From NCBI GenBank assembly GCA_937898195.1, contig CALEJD010000086.1:1-6182 (forward strand): 6,182 bases of DNA. Reading direction: 5' to 3'. The stretch comes from an uncultured Clostridia bacterium (GTDB taxonomy: Bacteria; Bacillota; Clostridia; Oscillospirales; Acutalibacteraceae). Numbering within the stretch: the first letter of the stretch is position 1; every line of letters begins with the position of its first letter. Shown one piece after another: positions 1 to 5,607 of the stretch. The position numbers and the translations under genes are program-made. The notes under the pieces were generated by a model. The model was not told where the DNA came from. It saw only the letters and a list, made by a program, of their open reading frames with translations, and searched no databases.

Positions 1-80
1 GCAACTGTTTCTAAAACTTCAGGACCATAAAGGAACTGACTACCAACTACAAACCAAAATTCATAATTTTTAAGACTCAT
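1..80 (-). CDS. araA: L-arabinose isomerase, N-terminal fragment (cut by window edge)
   Basis: Only the first 26 codons lie in the window; the gene continues past position 1. The translation begins MSLKNYEFWFVVGSQFLYG and continues PEVLETV, which matches the well-conserved N-terminus of L-arabinose isomerase (family pattern: YEFWFV-GSQ-LYG-EVL). This cytosolic enzyme interconverts L-arabinose and L-ribulose, the first step of arabinose catabolism. The ATG at 78-80 is supported by a ribosome binding site, AAGGAG, about nine bases upstream, and that site overlaps the TAA stop of the preceding kinase gene. The 13-base gap and shared signal imply one operon with the kinase and probable translational coupling. 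Catalytic residues lie outside the window, so identity rests on the N-terminus and the neighbouring kinase, which together are convincing. Confidence 0.9.
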   Translation of the reverse strand, partial: MSLKNYEFWFVVGSQFLYGPEVLETV

Positions 81-93
81 AATAATTTACTCC

Positions 94-1692
94 TTATTTC
101 AAGTTAGCAATAGCAGATTTTTCAACTGCAACTGCCAAACTATATCTCTTAATATATTCATTGAAGCCATCAACATCTGCTTTGTCTGGGTCAATTACAC
201 TTGCTTTATACTCTGCAAAAACCTTATTTTCAAGATAATCTTCAAGTGGTTCATCTTCTTTATTTACCATATATGCAGCCAAGAGAGCAATACCCCAAGC
301 ACCACCCTCACCTGCAGTTTCCATAACAGCAACAGGAGTATTAAGTGCACCTGCCATAAGTTTTTGTCCAACGATTGGAGTTTTGAAAAGTCCACCGTGA
401 CCGAGAAGTTTCTCAATCTTTACATTTTCTTTATCAAAAAGAATGTTCATACCAAGACGAAGAGTTGCCATTGTGCCGTAAAGTTGTGCTCTCATAAAGT
501 TTGCAAGACTGAATTTACTGTCAGGCATTCTGACAAGCAATGGCCTACCTTCAGCAGTATCTGTCACAGGCTCACCTGAATAATAGTTGAAACTGATAAT
601 TCCATTACAATCCGCATCACCTTTAAGGGCCTCTGCATAAAGCATATCGTAAAGTGCAGGTTTGTTCACTTCAACACCTGAATTAGAAAGTACTTCTGCA
701 AAGAGTTTAACATAAGTGTCAAGGTCAGATGTACAAGTATTACAATGCACCATTGCAACGGGTTTTCCTGTTGGTGTTGTAACCATATCAATTTCTGTAT
801 AAACATCTGAAAGTGCTTTATCGAGAACAATCATACCAAAAATTGATGTACCCGCTGAAATGTTACCTGTTTTCGCTGCAACACTATTTGTTGCAACCAT
901 TCCTGTACCCGCGTCACCCTCAGGTGGACAAAGTGGACAACCATATTCTAACTCGCCAGTTGGGTCAAGAAGAAGTGCGCCGTCTTTTGTAAGTGTTCCT
1001 GCATTTTCACCTGCAATAAGGATTTTTGGCAAGATATCAAGAAGTTTCCAAGAATAACCTTTATCTGTAATTTTAGCATCAAAATCTGCTACCATTTTTT
1101 CGTCATAGCAATTCTTTGTGCTATCGATTGGGAACATACCTGCTGCTTCACCAATACCGATTACCTTTTCACCTGTGAGCATCCAATGAACATAGCCTTC
1201 AAGTGTTGTTAAGAAATCAATATTTGGAAGATGGTCTTCCCCATTAAGAATTGCTTGATAGAGATGTGCAATACTCCATCTCTGTGGAATATTGAAATTA
1301 AAAAGCTTTGTTAATTCTTCGGCAGACTGTTCAGTTATGGTGTTTCTCCAAGTTCTGAATTCTGCAAGTTGTTTGCCGTCTTTATCGAATGGAAGGTAAC
1401 CGTGCATCATTGCAGAAAAGCCCATAGCTTTGAGTTTGGTGAGTTTTACTCCATATTTTTCTTCTACATCTGCTTTAAGGTTTTTATAAGCATCCTGAAG
1501 ACCTGTCCACACATCATCTAAATGATATGTCCAGACACCGTTTTCAAAACGATTTTCCCATCCGTGAGAACCCGATGCAATAGGATTATGTTTTTCGTCA
1601 ATTAAAACAGCTTTAATGCGTGTTGAACCCATTTCAACGCCAAGAACTGCATTACCATTTTCGATTGTGTTTTTAATTGCCTGAATATCCAA
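94..1692 (-). CDS. araB: FGGY-family carbohydrate kinase, probable L-ribulokinase (AraB/AraK type)
   Basis: A 532-residue sugar kinase of the FGGY/ASKHA fold, expected to phosphorylate L-ribulose with ATP in the cytosol, the step after araA. Visible motifs, numbered from the TTG at 1690-1692: phosphate-1 loop LGVEMGST at 17-24, FRTWRNT at 112-118 in the sugar-binding half, PEGDAGTGM at 257-265 with D260 the probable catalytic base, phosphate-2 GTS at 281-283, and the adenosine-binding region GHGGLFK at 431-437 plus ETAGEGGAWG at 458-467. A longer reading from the TTG at 1699-1701 is open, but AAGGAG (1702-1707) directly abuts that codon, whereas it lies nine bases from the TTG at 1692; the shorter start is preferred. 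It has its own promoter and is followed 13 bases later by araA. The sequence is not classical enterobacterial AraB; xylulokinase activity is the main alternative, but the araA neighbour favours ribulokinase. Confidence 0.85.
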   Translation of the reverse strand: MDIQAIKNTIENGNAVLGVEMGSTRIKAVLIDEKHNPIASGSHGWENRFENGVWTYHLDDVWTGLQDAYKNLKADVEEKYGVKLTKLKAMGFSAMMHGYLPFDKDGKQLAEFRTWRNTITEQSAEELTKLFNFNIPQRWSIAHLYQAILNGEDHLPNIDFLTTLEGYVHWMLTGEKVIGIGEAAGMFPIDSTKNCYDEKMVADFDAKITDKGYSWKLLDILPKILIAGENAGTLTKDGALLLDPTGELEYGCPLCPPEGDAGTGMVATNSVAAKTGNISAGTSIFGMIVLDKALSDVYTEIDMVTTPTGKPVAMVHCNTCTSDLDTYVKLFAEVLSNSGVEVNKPALYDMLYAEALKGDADCNGIISFNYYSGEPVTDTAEGRPLLVRMPDSKFSLANFMRAQLYGTMATLRLGMNILFDKENVKIEKLLGHGGLFKTPIVGQKLMAGALNTPVAVMETAGEGGAWGIALLAAYMVNKEDEPLEDYLENKVFAEYKASVIDPDKADVDGFNEYIKRYSLAVAVEKSAIANLK

Positions 1693-1701
1693 ATTTTCCA
1701 A

Positions 1702-1707
1702 CTCCTT
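1702..1707 (-). promoter_or_regulatory. Ribosome binding site that decides the kinase start
   Basis: AAGGAG read on the minus strand. It touches the upstream TTG (1699-1701) with no spacer, which would not allow normal initiation there, but sits nine bases from the TTG at 1690-1692. This is why the kinase is annotated from 1692. Confidence 0.75.
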
Positions 1708-1728
1708 GTGCCAGTATATATTTTATAA

Positions 1729-1757
1729 ATTATATCATTAAAACAATCAATAATCAA
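1729..1757 (-). promoter_or_regulatory. Predicted sigma-A promoter of the kinase-araA operon
   Basis: On the minus strand the -35 is TTGATT (1752-1757) and the -10 is TATAAT (1729-1734), with a 17-base spacer and a TGA immediately before the -10, giving an extended -10 element. The transcription start would fall near 1722, leaving a leader of about 30 bases before the TTG start. The -35 lies within a 7-base tandem repeat (AATCAAT twice on the plus strand, 1745-1758). No CcpA cre site and no palindrome like the Bacillus AraR box was seen nearby. Confidence 0.75.
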
Positions 1758-1780
1758 TAATTAGAATATATTAAAATCAA

Positions 1781-1811
1781 GAAAAATTGGCGACCAAAAC
1801 ACTTAGCCGCC
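1781..1811 (-). terminator. Intrinsic terminator of the feo operon
   Basis: Minus-strand hairpin with arms GGCGGCTAA and TTGGTCGCC (1789-1811), nine pairs including two G-U wobbles, and a five-base loop GTGTT. It is followed by AATTTTTC and more T-rich sequence. It starts seven bases after the stop of the small Cys-rich gene, so it closes the feo operon before the ara promoter. Confidence 0.8.
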
Positions 1812-1818
1812 ATTAAAG

Positions 1819-1986
1819 TTATTTGTGACATTCATTTGCCATAGGACAAGACGAGCAATTACACCCACAGGATGATTTGCCTTTTTTCTTGTCACGATAC
1901 ATTTTATAAATTATTGCACCTACAATTATTGCTAACACGACGAAAACAATAACTGTACCTATATTGGCACTTAAAAATTCAAGCAT
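1819..1986 (-). CDS. FeoB-associated Cys-rich membrane protein
   Basis: A 55-residue protein beginning MLEFLSANIGTVIVFVVLAI. Residues about 9-27 form one hydrophobic membrane segment, followed by a basic stretch (YKMYRDKKKGK) and a Cys-rich tail, SCGCNCSSCPMANECHK, with cysteines at 40, 42, 44, 47 and 53. This layout (short N-terminus, one helix, basic linker, clustered cysteines) and the position directly after feoB match the small FeoB-associated Cys-rich membrane protein family. Its role is not well established; iron binding or support of FeoB is plausible. The ATG (1984-1986) is five bases after the feoB stop. The ribosome binding site AAAGG, nine bases upstream, is formed by the last sense codons of feoB, so translation is probably coupled. 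The basic linker after the helix suggests the Cys-rich tail is cytoplasmic (positive-inside rule). Confidence 0.9.
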   Translation of the reverse strand: MLEFLSANIGTVIVFVVLAIIVGAIIYKMYRDKKKGKSSCGCNCSSCPMANECHK

Positions 1987-1991
1987 AAATA

Positions 1992-4106
1992 TCAACCTTT
2001 GCTTTTATATTCTTTAAAAGGTTTTGCGAGCATAAAGATAATTGCAATTAATACAAGAACTGCACAAATCAAGCCTAAAACATTTGGAGTTCCCATAAAG
2101 AGATTGCCAAATTGATAAATCATAAGTGACACGGCATAAGCAAATGTACATTGATATCCTATTGCAAAGAAGGTCCATTTTGCAGAATTCATTTCACGAC
2201 GAATTGCACCCATAGCTGCAAAACAAGGCGCACAGAGAAGATTGAACACAAGGAATGAATATCCTGCAAGTTGATTTAAGCCATTAAACTCAAGAATTTC
2301 AAGAACTGAAACAATTTCTTCTTTTGCAATAAGCCCCATAATAGTTGCAACTGCAGTTTCAGCGTTACCAAAGCCCAACGGTACAAAAAGGAACTTAAGA
2401 GCATCACCAATCATACCAATTACGCTATCTGAAAGTGACATATCAAGGCTGAATGTCATTTTACCGTTCATCAAACCAAATGATGAGCCGAGCCAAATAA
2501 TAATTGATGACACGAGAATAACTGTGCCTGCTTTTTTAATGAATGAGCTTGCACGCTCCCACATACTTCTCATTATATTGGTGAATGTTGGCATATGGTA
2601 AAGTGGTAACTCAAGTACAAAAGGTGCTACTTCACCTGCAAAGAGTTTTGTCTTTTTAAGCATTATGCCTGACACAACAACCGCTGCAACACCTATGAAA
2701 TATGCACTCGGAGCTACCCACCAAGCATCTTTAAAAAGATTGCCTGCAATAAGTGCTATAATCGGTATTTTTGCGCTACAAGGAATAAATGTTGTTGTGA
2801 TTATTGTCATTCGACGGTCACGTTCATTTTCGATTGTACGAGATGCCATAATACCTGGCACACCACAACCTGAACCTATGAGCATTGGGATAAATGATTT
2901 ACCTGAAAGTCCGAATTTTCTGAAAAGTTTATCCATCATAAATGCCACTCTTGACATATATCCACAAGCTTCAAGAAATGCAAGGAAAATGAAAAGAACT
3001 ATCATCTGTGGCACAAAGCCTAAAACTGCACCTACACCTGAAACGATACCATCAAGGATTAAGCTCTGCAACCAATCAGCACAATTCAATGTATTAAGCA
3101 ATGCTTCTACTAATTGTGGGACACTTGGAACAAACATTCCGAAGAATGTCCAACCTTCACCAAAGACACCATCGTTTGCCCAGTCTGTTGCCCAAGTGCC
3201 AACTGTTGAAACTGACACATAATAAACCAAAAACATTACAACTGCGAAAATGGGTAATGCCAAAAATCTGTTTGTAACGATTTTGTCGATTTTATCAGAT
3301 GTTGTTATATGGTTTCTTCTTTTTCTCTTAAAACACTCTTTAACAACGGACTCAATAAACAAATATCTCTCATTAATAATGATGCTTTCAGCGTCATCAT
3401 CAAGTTCTGTTTCAGTCATTTTTATATCCATTTCAATGTGACTGAGAGTATTCTTATCGATATTTAAAGTTGACAGCACCTGTTGGTCACGTTCAAAGAT
3501 TTTAACTGCATACCAACGCTGTTGGGGAGTATTCATATTATGAATGGTCGCTTCTTCAATATGAGCGAGTGCGTGTTCAACTGCACCAGAATATCTATGT
3601 ATTGGCGCTCTGTGTTCAGTTTTGGCAATTTCTATTGCAATCTCAACTGCTTCATCTATTCCTGTTTCTTTGAGCGCTGAAATTTCAACAACCTTACAAC
3701 CGATTTTCTTTGACAAAACATCAATATCAATCTTATCACCACGTTTTGTCACAACATCCATCATATTAATTGCAACAACAACGGGAATTCCAAGTTCAGT
3801 AAGTTGTGTTGTGAGATAAAGGTTTCTTTCAAGATTTGTTCCGTCGACAAGATTAATAATTGCATCGGGACGCTCGTTAACAAGAAATTTTCTTGCAACG
3901 ACTTCTTCAAGTGTATATGGTGATAAAGAATAAATGCCAGGCAAGTCAACGATTATAACATCGTCATAATTTTTAAGCTTGCCTTCTTTTTTCTCAACTG
4001 TAACTCCCGGCCAGTTACCAACGAACTGATTTGAACCTGTAAGCGCGTTGAATAGTGTTGTTTTGCCACAGTTGGGATTACCTGCAAGTGCGATTTTAAT
4101 GCTCAT
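1992..4106 (-). CDS. feoB: Ferrous iron transport protein B (GTPase-permease)
   Basis: A 704-residue inner-membrane Fe(II) transporter with an N-terminal GTPase. G-protein motifs: G1 GNPNCGKT at 9-16, switch I VGNWPGVTVE at 29-38, G3 DLPG at 54-57, G4 NMMD at 114-117 and G5 SALK at 143-146. A helical GDI-like domain runs to about 265, ending in a basic stretch (KRKRR). Membrane segments begin near 279. The two conserved Gate regions are present: GSGCGVPG at 411-418 (C414), with PCSAKIP at 442-448, and CAPCFAAMGAI at 625-635 (C625, C628). The length is usual for Clostridia and the gene looks intact. Its ATG overlaps the feoA stop by four bases (ATGA), and the next gene starts five bases after its TGA, so feoA-feoB-small protein form one operon. 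Control is expected from the palindromes upstream of feoA. Confidence 0.97.
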   Translation of the reverse strand: MSIKIALAGNPNCGKTTLFNALTGSNQFVGNWPGVTVEKKEGKLKNYDDVIIVDLPGIYSLSPYTLEEVVARKFLVNERPDAIINLVDGTNLERNLYLTTQLTELGIPVVVAINMMDVVTKRGDKIDIDVLSKKIGCKVVEISALKETGIDEAVEIAIEIAKTEHRAPIHRYSGAVEHALAHIEEATIHNMNTPQQRWYAVKIFERDQQVLSTLNIDKNTLSHIEMDIKMTETELDDDAESIIINERYLFIESVVKECFKRKRRNHITTSDKIDKIVTNRFLALPIFAVVMFLVYYVSVSTVGTWATDWANDGVFGEGWTFFGMFVPSVPQLVEALLNTLNCADWLQSLILDGIVSGVGAVLGFVPQMIVLFIFLAFLEACGYMSRVAFMMDKLFRKFGLSGKSFIPMLIGSGCGVPGIMASRTIENERDRRMTIITTTFIPCSAKIPIIALIAGNLFKDAWWVAPSAYFIGVAAVVVSGIMLKKTKLFAGEVAPFVLELPLYHMPTFTNIMRSMWERASSFIKKAGTVILVSSIIIWLGSSFGLMNGKMTFSLDMSLSDSVIGMIGDALKFLFVPLGFGNAETAVATIMGLIAKEEIVSVLEILEFNGLNQLAGYSFLVFNLLCAPCFAAMGAIRREMNSAKWTFFAIGYQCTFAYAVSLMIYQFGNLFMGTPNVLGLICAVLVLIAIIFMLAKPFKEYKSKG

Positions 4107-4333
4107 TTTATATCTTCAACCTCAATCATTTCTGCATCCGCTTTTCTTAAAGAGAGTTCATATCCCCTCACATATATTTCAAGTGGGTCACCCAAAGGGG
4201 CCACTTTTCTCACATATAATTCGACACCTTTTGTAATGCCCATATCCATAATGCGTCGTCTGATTGCGCCTGCGCCGTGCACTTTGACAACTTTTGCTTT
4301 GTTGCCAATTTTAACATCTCTCAATGTTTTCAT
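4103..4333 (-). CDS. feoA: Ferrous iron transport protein A
   Basis: A 76-residue cytosolic protein with the FeoA SH3-like beta-barrel pattern: an N-terminal strand (KIGNKAKVVKV), the conserved helix region GAIRRRIMDMGITKG at 22-36, APLGDP at 45-50, and a final strand region ELSLRKADAEMIEVE at 59-73. The full family length is present. FeoA proteins are thought to interact with FeoB and support Fe(II) uptake. The ATG at 4331-4333 has a strong ribosome binding site, AAGGAG, eight bases upstream. The stop codon overlaps the feoB start by four bases. This is the first gene of the operon, about 115 bases downstream of the predicted transcription start. Confidence 0.95.
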   Translation of the reverse strand: MKTLRDVKIGNKAKVVKVHGAGAIRRRIMDMGITKGVELYVRKVAPLGDPLEIYVRGYELSLRKADAEMIEVEDIK

Positions 4334-4396
4334 TGCACACTCTCCTTCTCTTAATTTATATGGTCAAGTTGTTTTTCTTATGTTTGTTAGCCTTTT

Positions 4397-4412
4397 GTTA
4401 GCCTTTGCTAAC
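4397..4412 (-). promoter_or_regulatory. Putative metal-repressor operator 2 (GTTAGC-N4-GCTAAC)
   Basis: Perfect six-base inverted repeat, GTTAGCCTTTGCTAAC, lying roughly 37-52 bases downstream of the predicted feo transcription start. A further GTTAGCC half-site sits exactly 11 bases away at 4386-4392. The half-site resembles the core of DtxR/IdeR/MntR-family boxes (TTAGG..TTAG..CTAA type). The assignment to that family is an inference from similarity and from the iron-uptake context. Confidence 0.6.
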
Positions 4413-4430
4413 TTTTGAATAATATATAAA

Positions 4431-4446
4431 GTTAGCCACAGCTAAC
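4431..4446 (-). promoter_or_regulatory. Putative metal-repressor operator 1 (GTTAGC-N4-GCTAAC)
   Basis: Perfect inverted repeat GTTAGCCACAGCTAAC, extended by one more A-T pair on each side. It uses the same six-base arms and four-base spacer as the palindrome 34 bases further downstream. It begins nine bases after the predicted -10 element, so it covers roughly +3 to +18 of the feo transcript, where a bound repressor would block RNA polymerase. Confidence 0.65.
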
Positions 4447-4455
4447 TACACCATA

Positions 4456-4484
4456 AATATATAATATTTTTTTGATTTTGTCAA
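4456..4484 (-). promoter_or_regulatory. Predicted sigma-A promoter of the feo operon
   Basis: On the minus strand the -35 is a perfect TTGACA (4479-4484) and the -10 is TATATT (4456-4461), spaced 17 bases apart in an AT-rich spacer, with AT-rich DNA upstream. The start of transcription would be near 4449. A weaker alternative -10 (TATATT/TATTAT near 4416-4427) lies between the two palindromes but lacks a good -35. In either case the palindromes sit where they could block initiation or early elongation. Confidence 0.75.
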
Positions 4485-4506
4485 TAGAATTTATGGAAAA
4501 ATTTGT

Positions 4507-4533
4507 AAAAAAAGAGACGATTCGTGAATCGTC
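4507..4533 (-). terminator. Intrinsic terminator of prmA, formed by hairpin repeat copy 1
   Basis: Fifteen bases beyond the prmA stop, the minus strand carries a perfect eight-pair stem (GACGATTC / GAATCGTC, 4516-4533) with a two-base centre (unpaired in RNA together with the closing pairs), followed by TC and seven T residues (4507-4513). This is a good Rho-independent terminator. It separates prmA from the feo promoter, whose -35 begins 22 bases beyond the T-tract. The same core sequence occurs again in the prmA leader at 5508-5527. Confidence 0.8.
4516..4533. repeat. Palindromic hairpin repeat, copy 1
   Basis: Plus-strand arms GACGATTC and GAATCGTC around GT, followed by CCTA. It shares the 14-base core CGATTCGTGAATCG and the flanking CCCTA with the copy at 5508-5527, in the same orientation. 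Copy 1 has an A-T pair where copy 2 has G-C, so both sides of the stem changed together. Confidence 0.75.
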
Positions 4534-4548
4534 CCTATAACAAACATA

Positions 4549-5478
4549 TTATATTTTTTTCTTTTTACAAACAAAGCAGAGCCATCCGCTTGATTCATAG
4601 CGTTCAATAATTTCAAAGCCATTTTCAGTAAATGCGTTTGTTACTTCTGCTTCACGGGGTTCAATGATACCTGATGTGATGAAAACGCCATCATCTTTGA
4701 GAAAGTCCCCTACTTGTGATGAGAAAAGAATGATAATATCAGCAACAATATTTGCAACAACAACATCAAATGTGCCTGATACTTTATCAACAAGGTTACC
4801 ATTGAGAATGTTGTATTTTGGTGCGTGGAAACCATTTACTTTACCGTTTTCGATAGCTGTTTTAACTGCTAATTTATCAATATCAACACCTGTTGCATTA
4901 TCTGCACCCATTAAAAGTGATGCAACTGACAAAATACCGCTACCACAACCACAGTCAAGAACACTATCCCCATTTTTTACATGTTTTTCAAGCGTTTCAA
5001 GGCAAAGGCGGGTTGTATGATGTCCACCACTACCAAATGCAAGACCTGGCTCAATGCTCAAAACCGCTCTGCCTTCTGCATCATAATCGTCAATCCAGAG
5101 TGGACGGATAAGAAGTTTTTCACCAATTTTCATTGGTTTGAAATATTCTTTCCAGTTATTCTCCCAATCTTCGTTTTTGCACACTGCGTGTTCTATTGTA
5201 TGTGGAATATTCTCATTTTCATATCTTTCAGTTAAGAATGAAATTGCTTCCATATAATTTTCTTCTGGTGAGATATAAATATGAACACAGCCTTTTGTTC
5301 TGTCTTTTGCAAGCAAGTCTTCATCGATTAAATCTATATTTGCAATTTCCCAAGCTTCTTGTTCAAGTGTTCTATAATCTTCAATATAAATACCATAAGG
5401 CACAGCCATACTCGCAATGTCAGCTGCACGGTCAATATTTTCTGCGTCAATTTCTATTTTAATTTCGGTCCAGTCCAT
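4549..5478 (-). CDS. prmA: Ribosomal protein L11 methyltransferase
   Basis: A 309-residue SAM-dependent methyltransferase that methylates ribosomal protein L11 in the cytosol. The N-terminal substrate-recognition domain spans about 1-105 and includes the family-typical EDWENNWKEYFKP (103-115). Conserved regions follow: EPGLAFGSGGHHTT at 143-156, SAM-binding motif I VLDCGCGSGILSV at 173-185, the acidic residue D199 in GVDID, and the motif IV region VVANIVAD at 240-247. The length is typical of the family. Many homologs read FGTGTH where this one reads FGSGGHH, a local variant. The ATG at 5476-5478 has only a weak ribosome binding site (AAGAGA), but MDWTEIKIEI is the usual kind of N-terminus. 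The gene appears monocistronic, with its own promoter and terminator; loss of prmA is tolerated in several bacteria, so no essential role is assumed. Confidence 0.95.
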   Translation of the reverse strand: MDWTEIKIEIDAENIDRAADIASMAVPYGIYIEDYRTLEQEAWEIANIDLIDEDLLAKDRTKGCVHIYISPEENYMEAISFLTERYENENIPHTIEHAVCKNEDWENNWKEYFKPMKIGEKLLIRPLWIDDYDAEGRAVLSIEPGLAFGSGGHHTTRLCLETLEKHVKNGDSVLDCGCGSGILSVASLLMGADNATGVDIDKLAVKTAIENGKVNGFHAPKYNILNGNLVDKVSGTFDVVVANIVADIIILFSSQVGDFLKDDGVFITSGIIEPREAEVTNAFTENGFEIIERYESSGWLCFVCKKKKI

Positions 5479-5507
5479 AATGATTCTCTTTTCTTCTTAT
5501 TATTTTC

Positions 5508-5527
5508 GGGCGATTCGTGAATCGCCC
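5508..5527. repeat. Palindromic hairpin repeat, copy 2, in the prmA leader
   Basis: Perfect nine-base arms GGGCGATTC and GAATCGCCC around GT, followed by CCTA. It is in the same orientation as copy 1 at 4516-4533. It lies between the prmA promoter and start codon, so it would fold in the 5' untranslated RNA about 30 bases before the ATG. There is no adjacent T-tract on the minus strand, so it is not a terminator of the usual kind in that direction. On the plus strand a T-run follows after CTACA. Confidence 0.8.
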
Positions 5528-5547
5528 CTACATTTTTTATTATGTAT

Positions 5548-5577
5548 ATTAGAACATTTTAAGCGCAATAAAGTCAA
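5548..5577 (-). promoter_or_regulatory. Predicted sigma-A promoter of prmA
   Basis: On the minus strand the -35 is TTGACT (5572-5577) and the -10 is TCTAAT (5548-5553), with an 18-base spacer and TGT directly before the -10 (extended -10 element). The start of transcription would be near 5541, giving a leader of about 63 bases that contains hairpin repeat copy 2. Confidence 0.7.
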
Positions 5578-5587
5578 GCAAAATATG

Positions 5588-5607
5588 GTTTTTATTTTAA
5601 TAAAAAC
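5588..5607. repeat. AT-rich inverted repeat upstream of the prmA promoter
   Basis: Perfect nine-base arms GTTTTTATT and AATAAAAAC around TT. It lies about 10 bases upstream of the prmA -35. It could be a weak hairpin or an AT-rich upstream promoter region; no function can be assigned. Confidence 0.5.

Noticed and set aside
2665..3222. 185-codon open frame on the plus strand
   Set aside because: It lies wholly antisense to the intact feoB coding sequence, has no plausible ribosome binding context or recognisable product, and is explained as a shadow of the feoB codons.
4416..4427. Second promoter (-10 TATATT/TATTAT) between the two feo palindromes
   Set aside because: The -10 is reasonable, but no -35 close to consensus lies 16-18 bases upstream. 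The TTGACA-17-TATATT promoter is far better.
4334..4449. Riboswitch in the feoA leader
   Set aside because: The roughly 115-base leader is AT-rich and dominated by the GTTAGC palindromes. I saw no recognisable riboswitch core such as the NiCo, manganese or other known folds, and no leader terminator.
4381..4484. Fur box controlling feo
   Set aside because: No GATAATGATAATCATTATC-like sequence was found. The repeated GTTAGC palindromes fit DtxR-family sites better.
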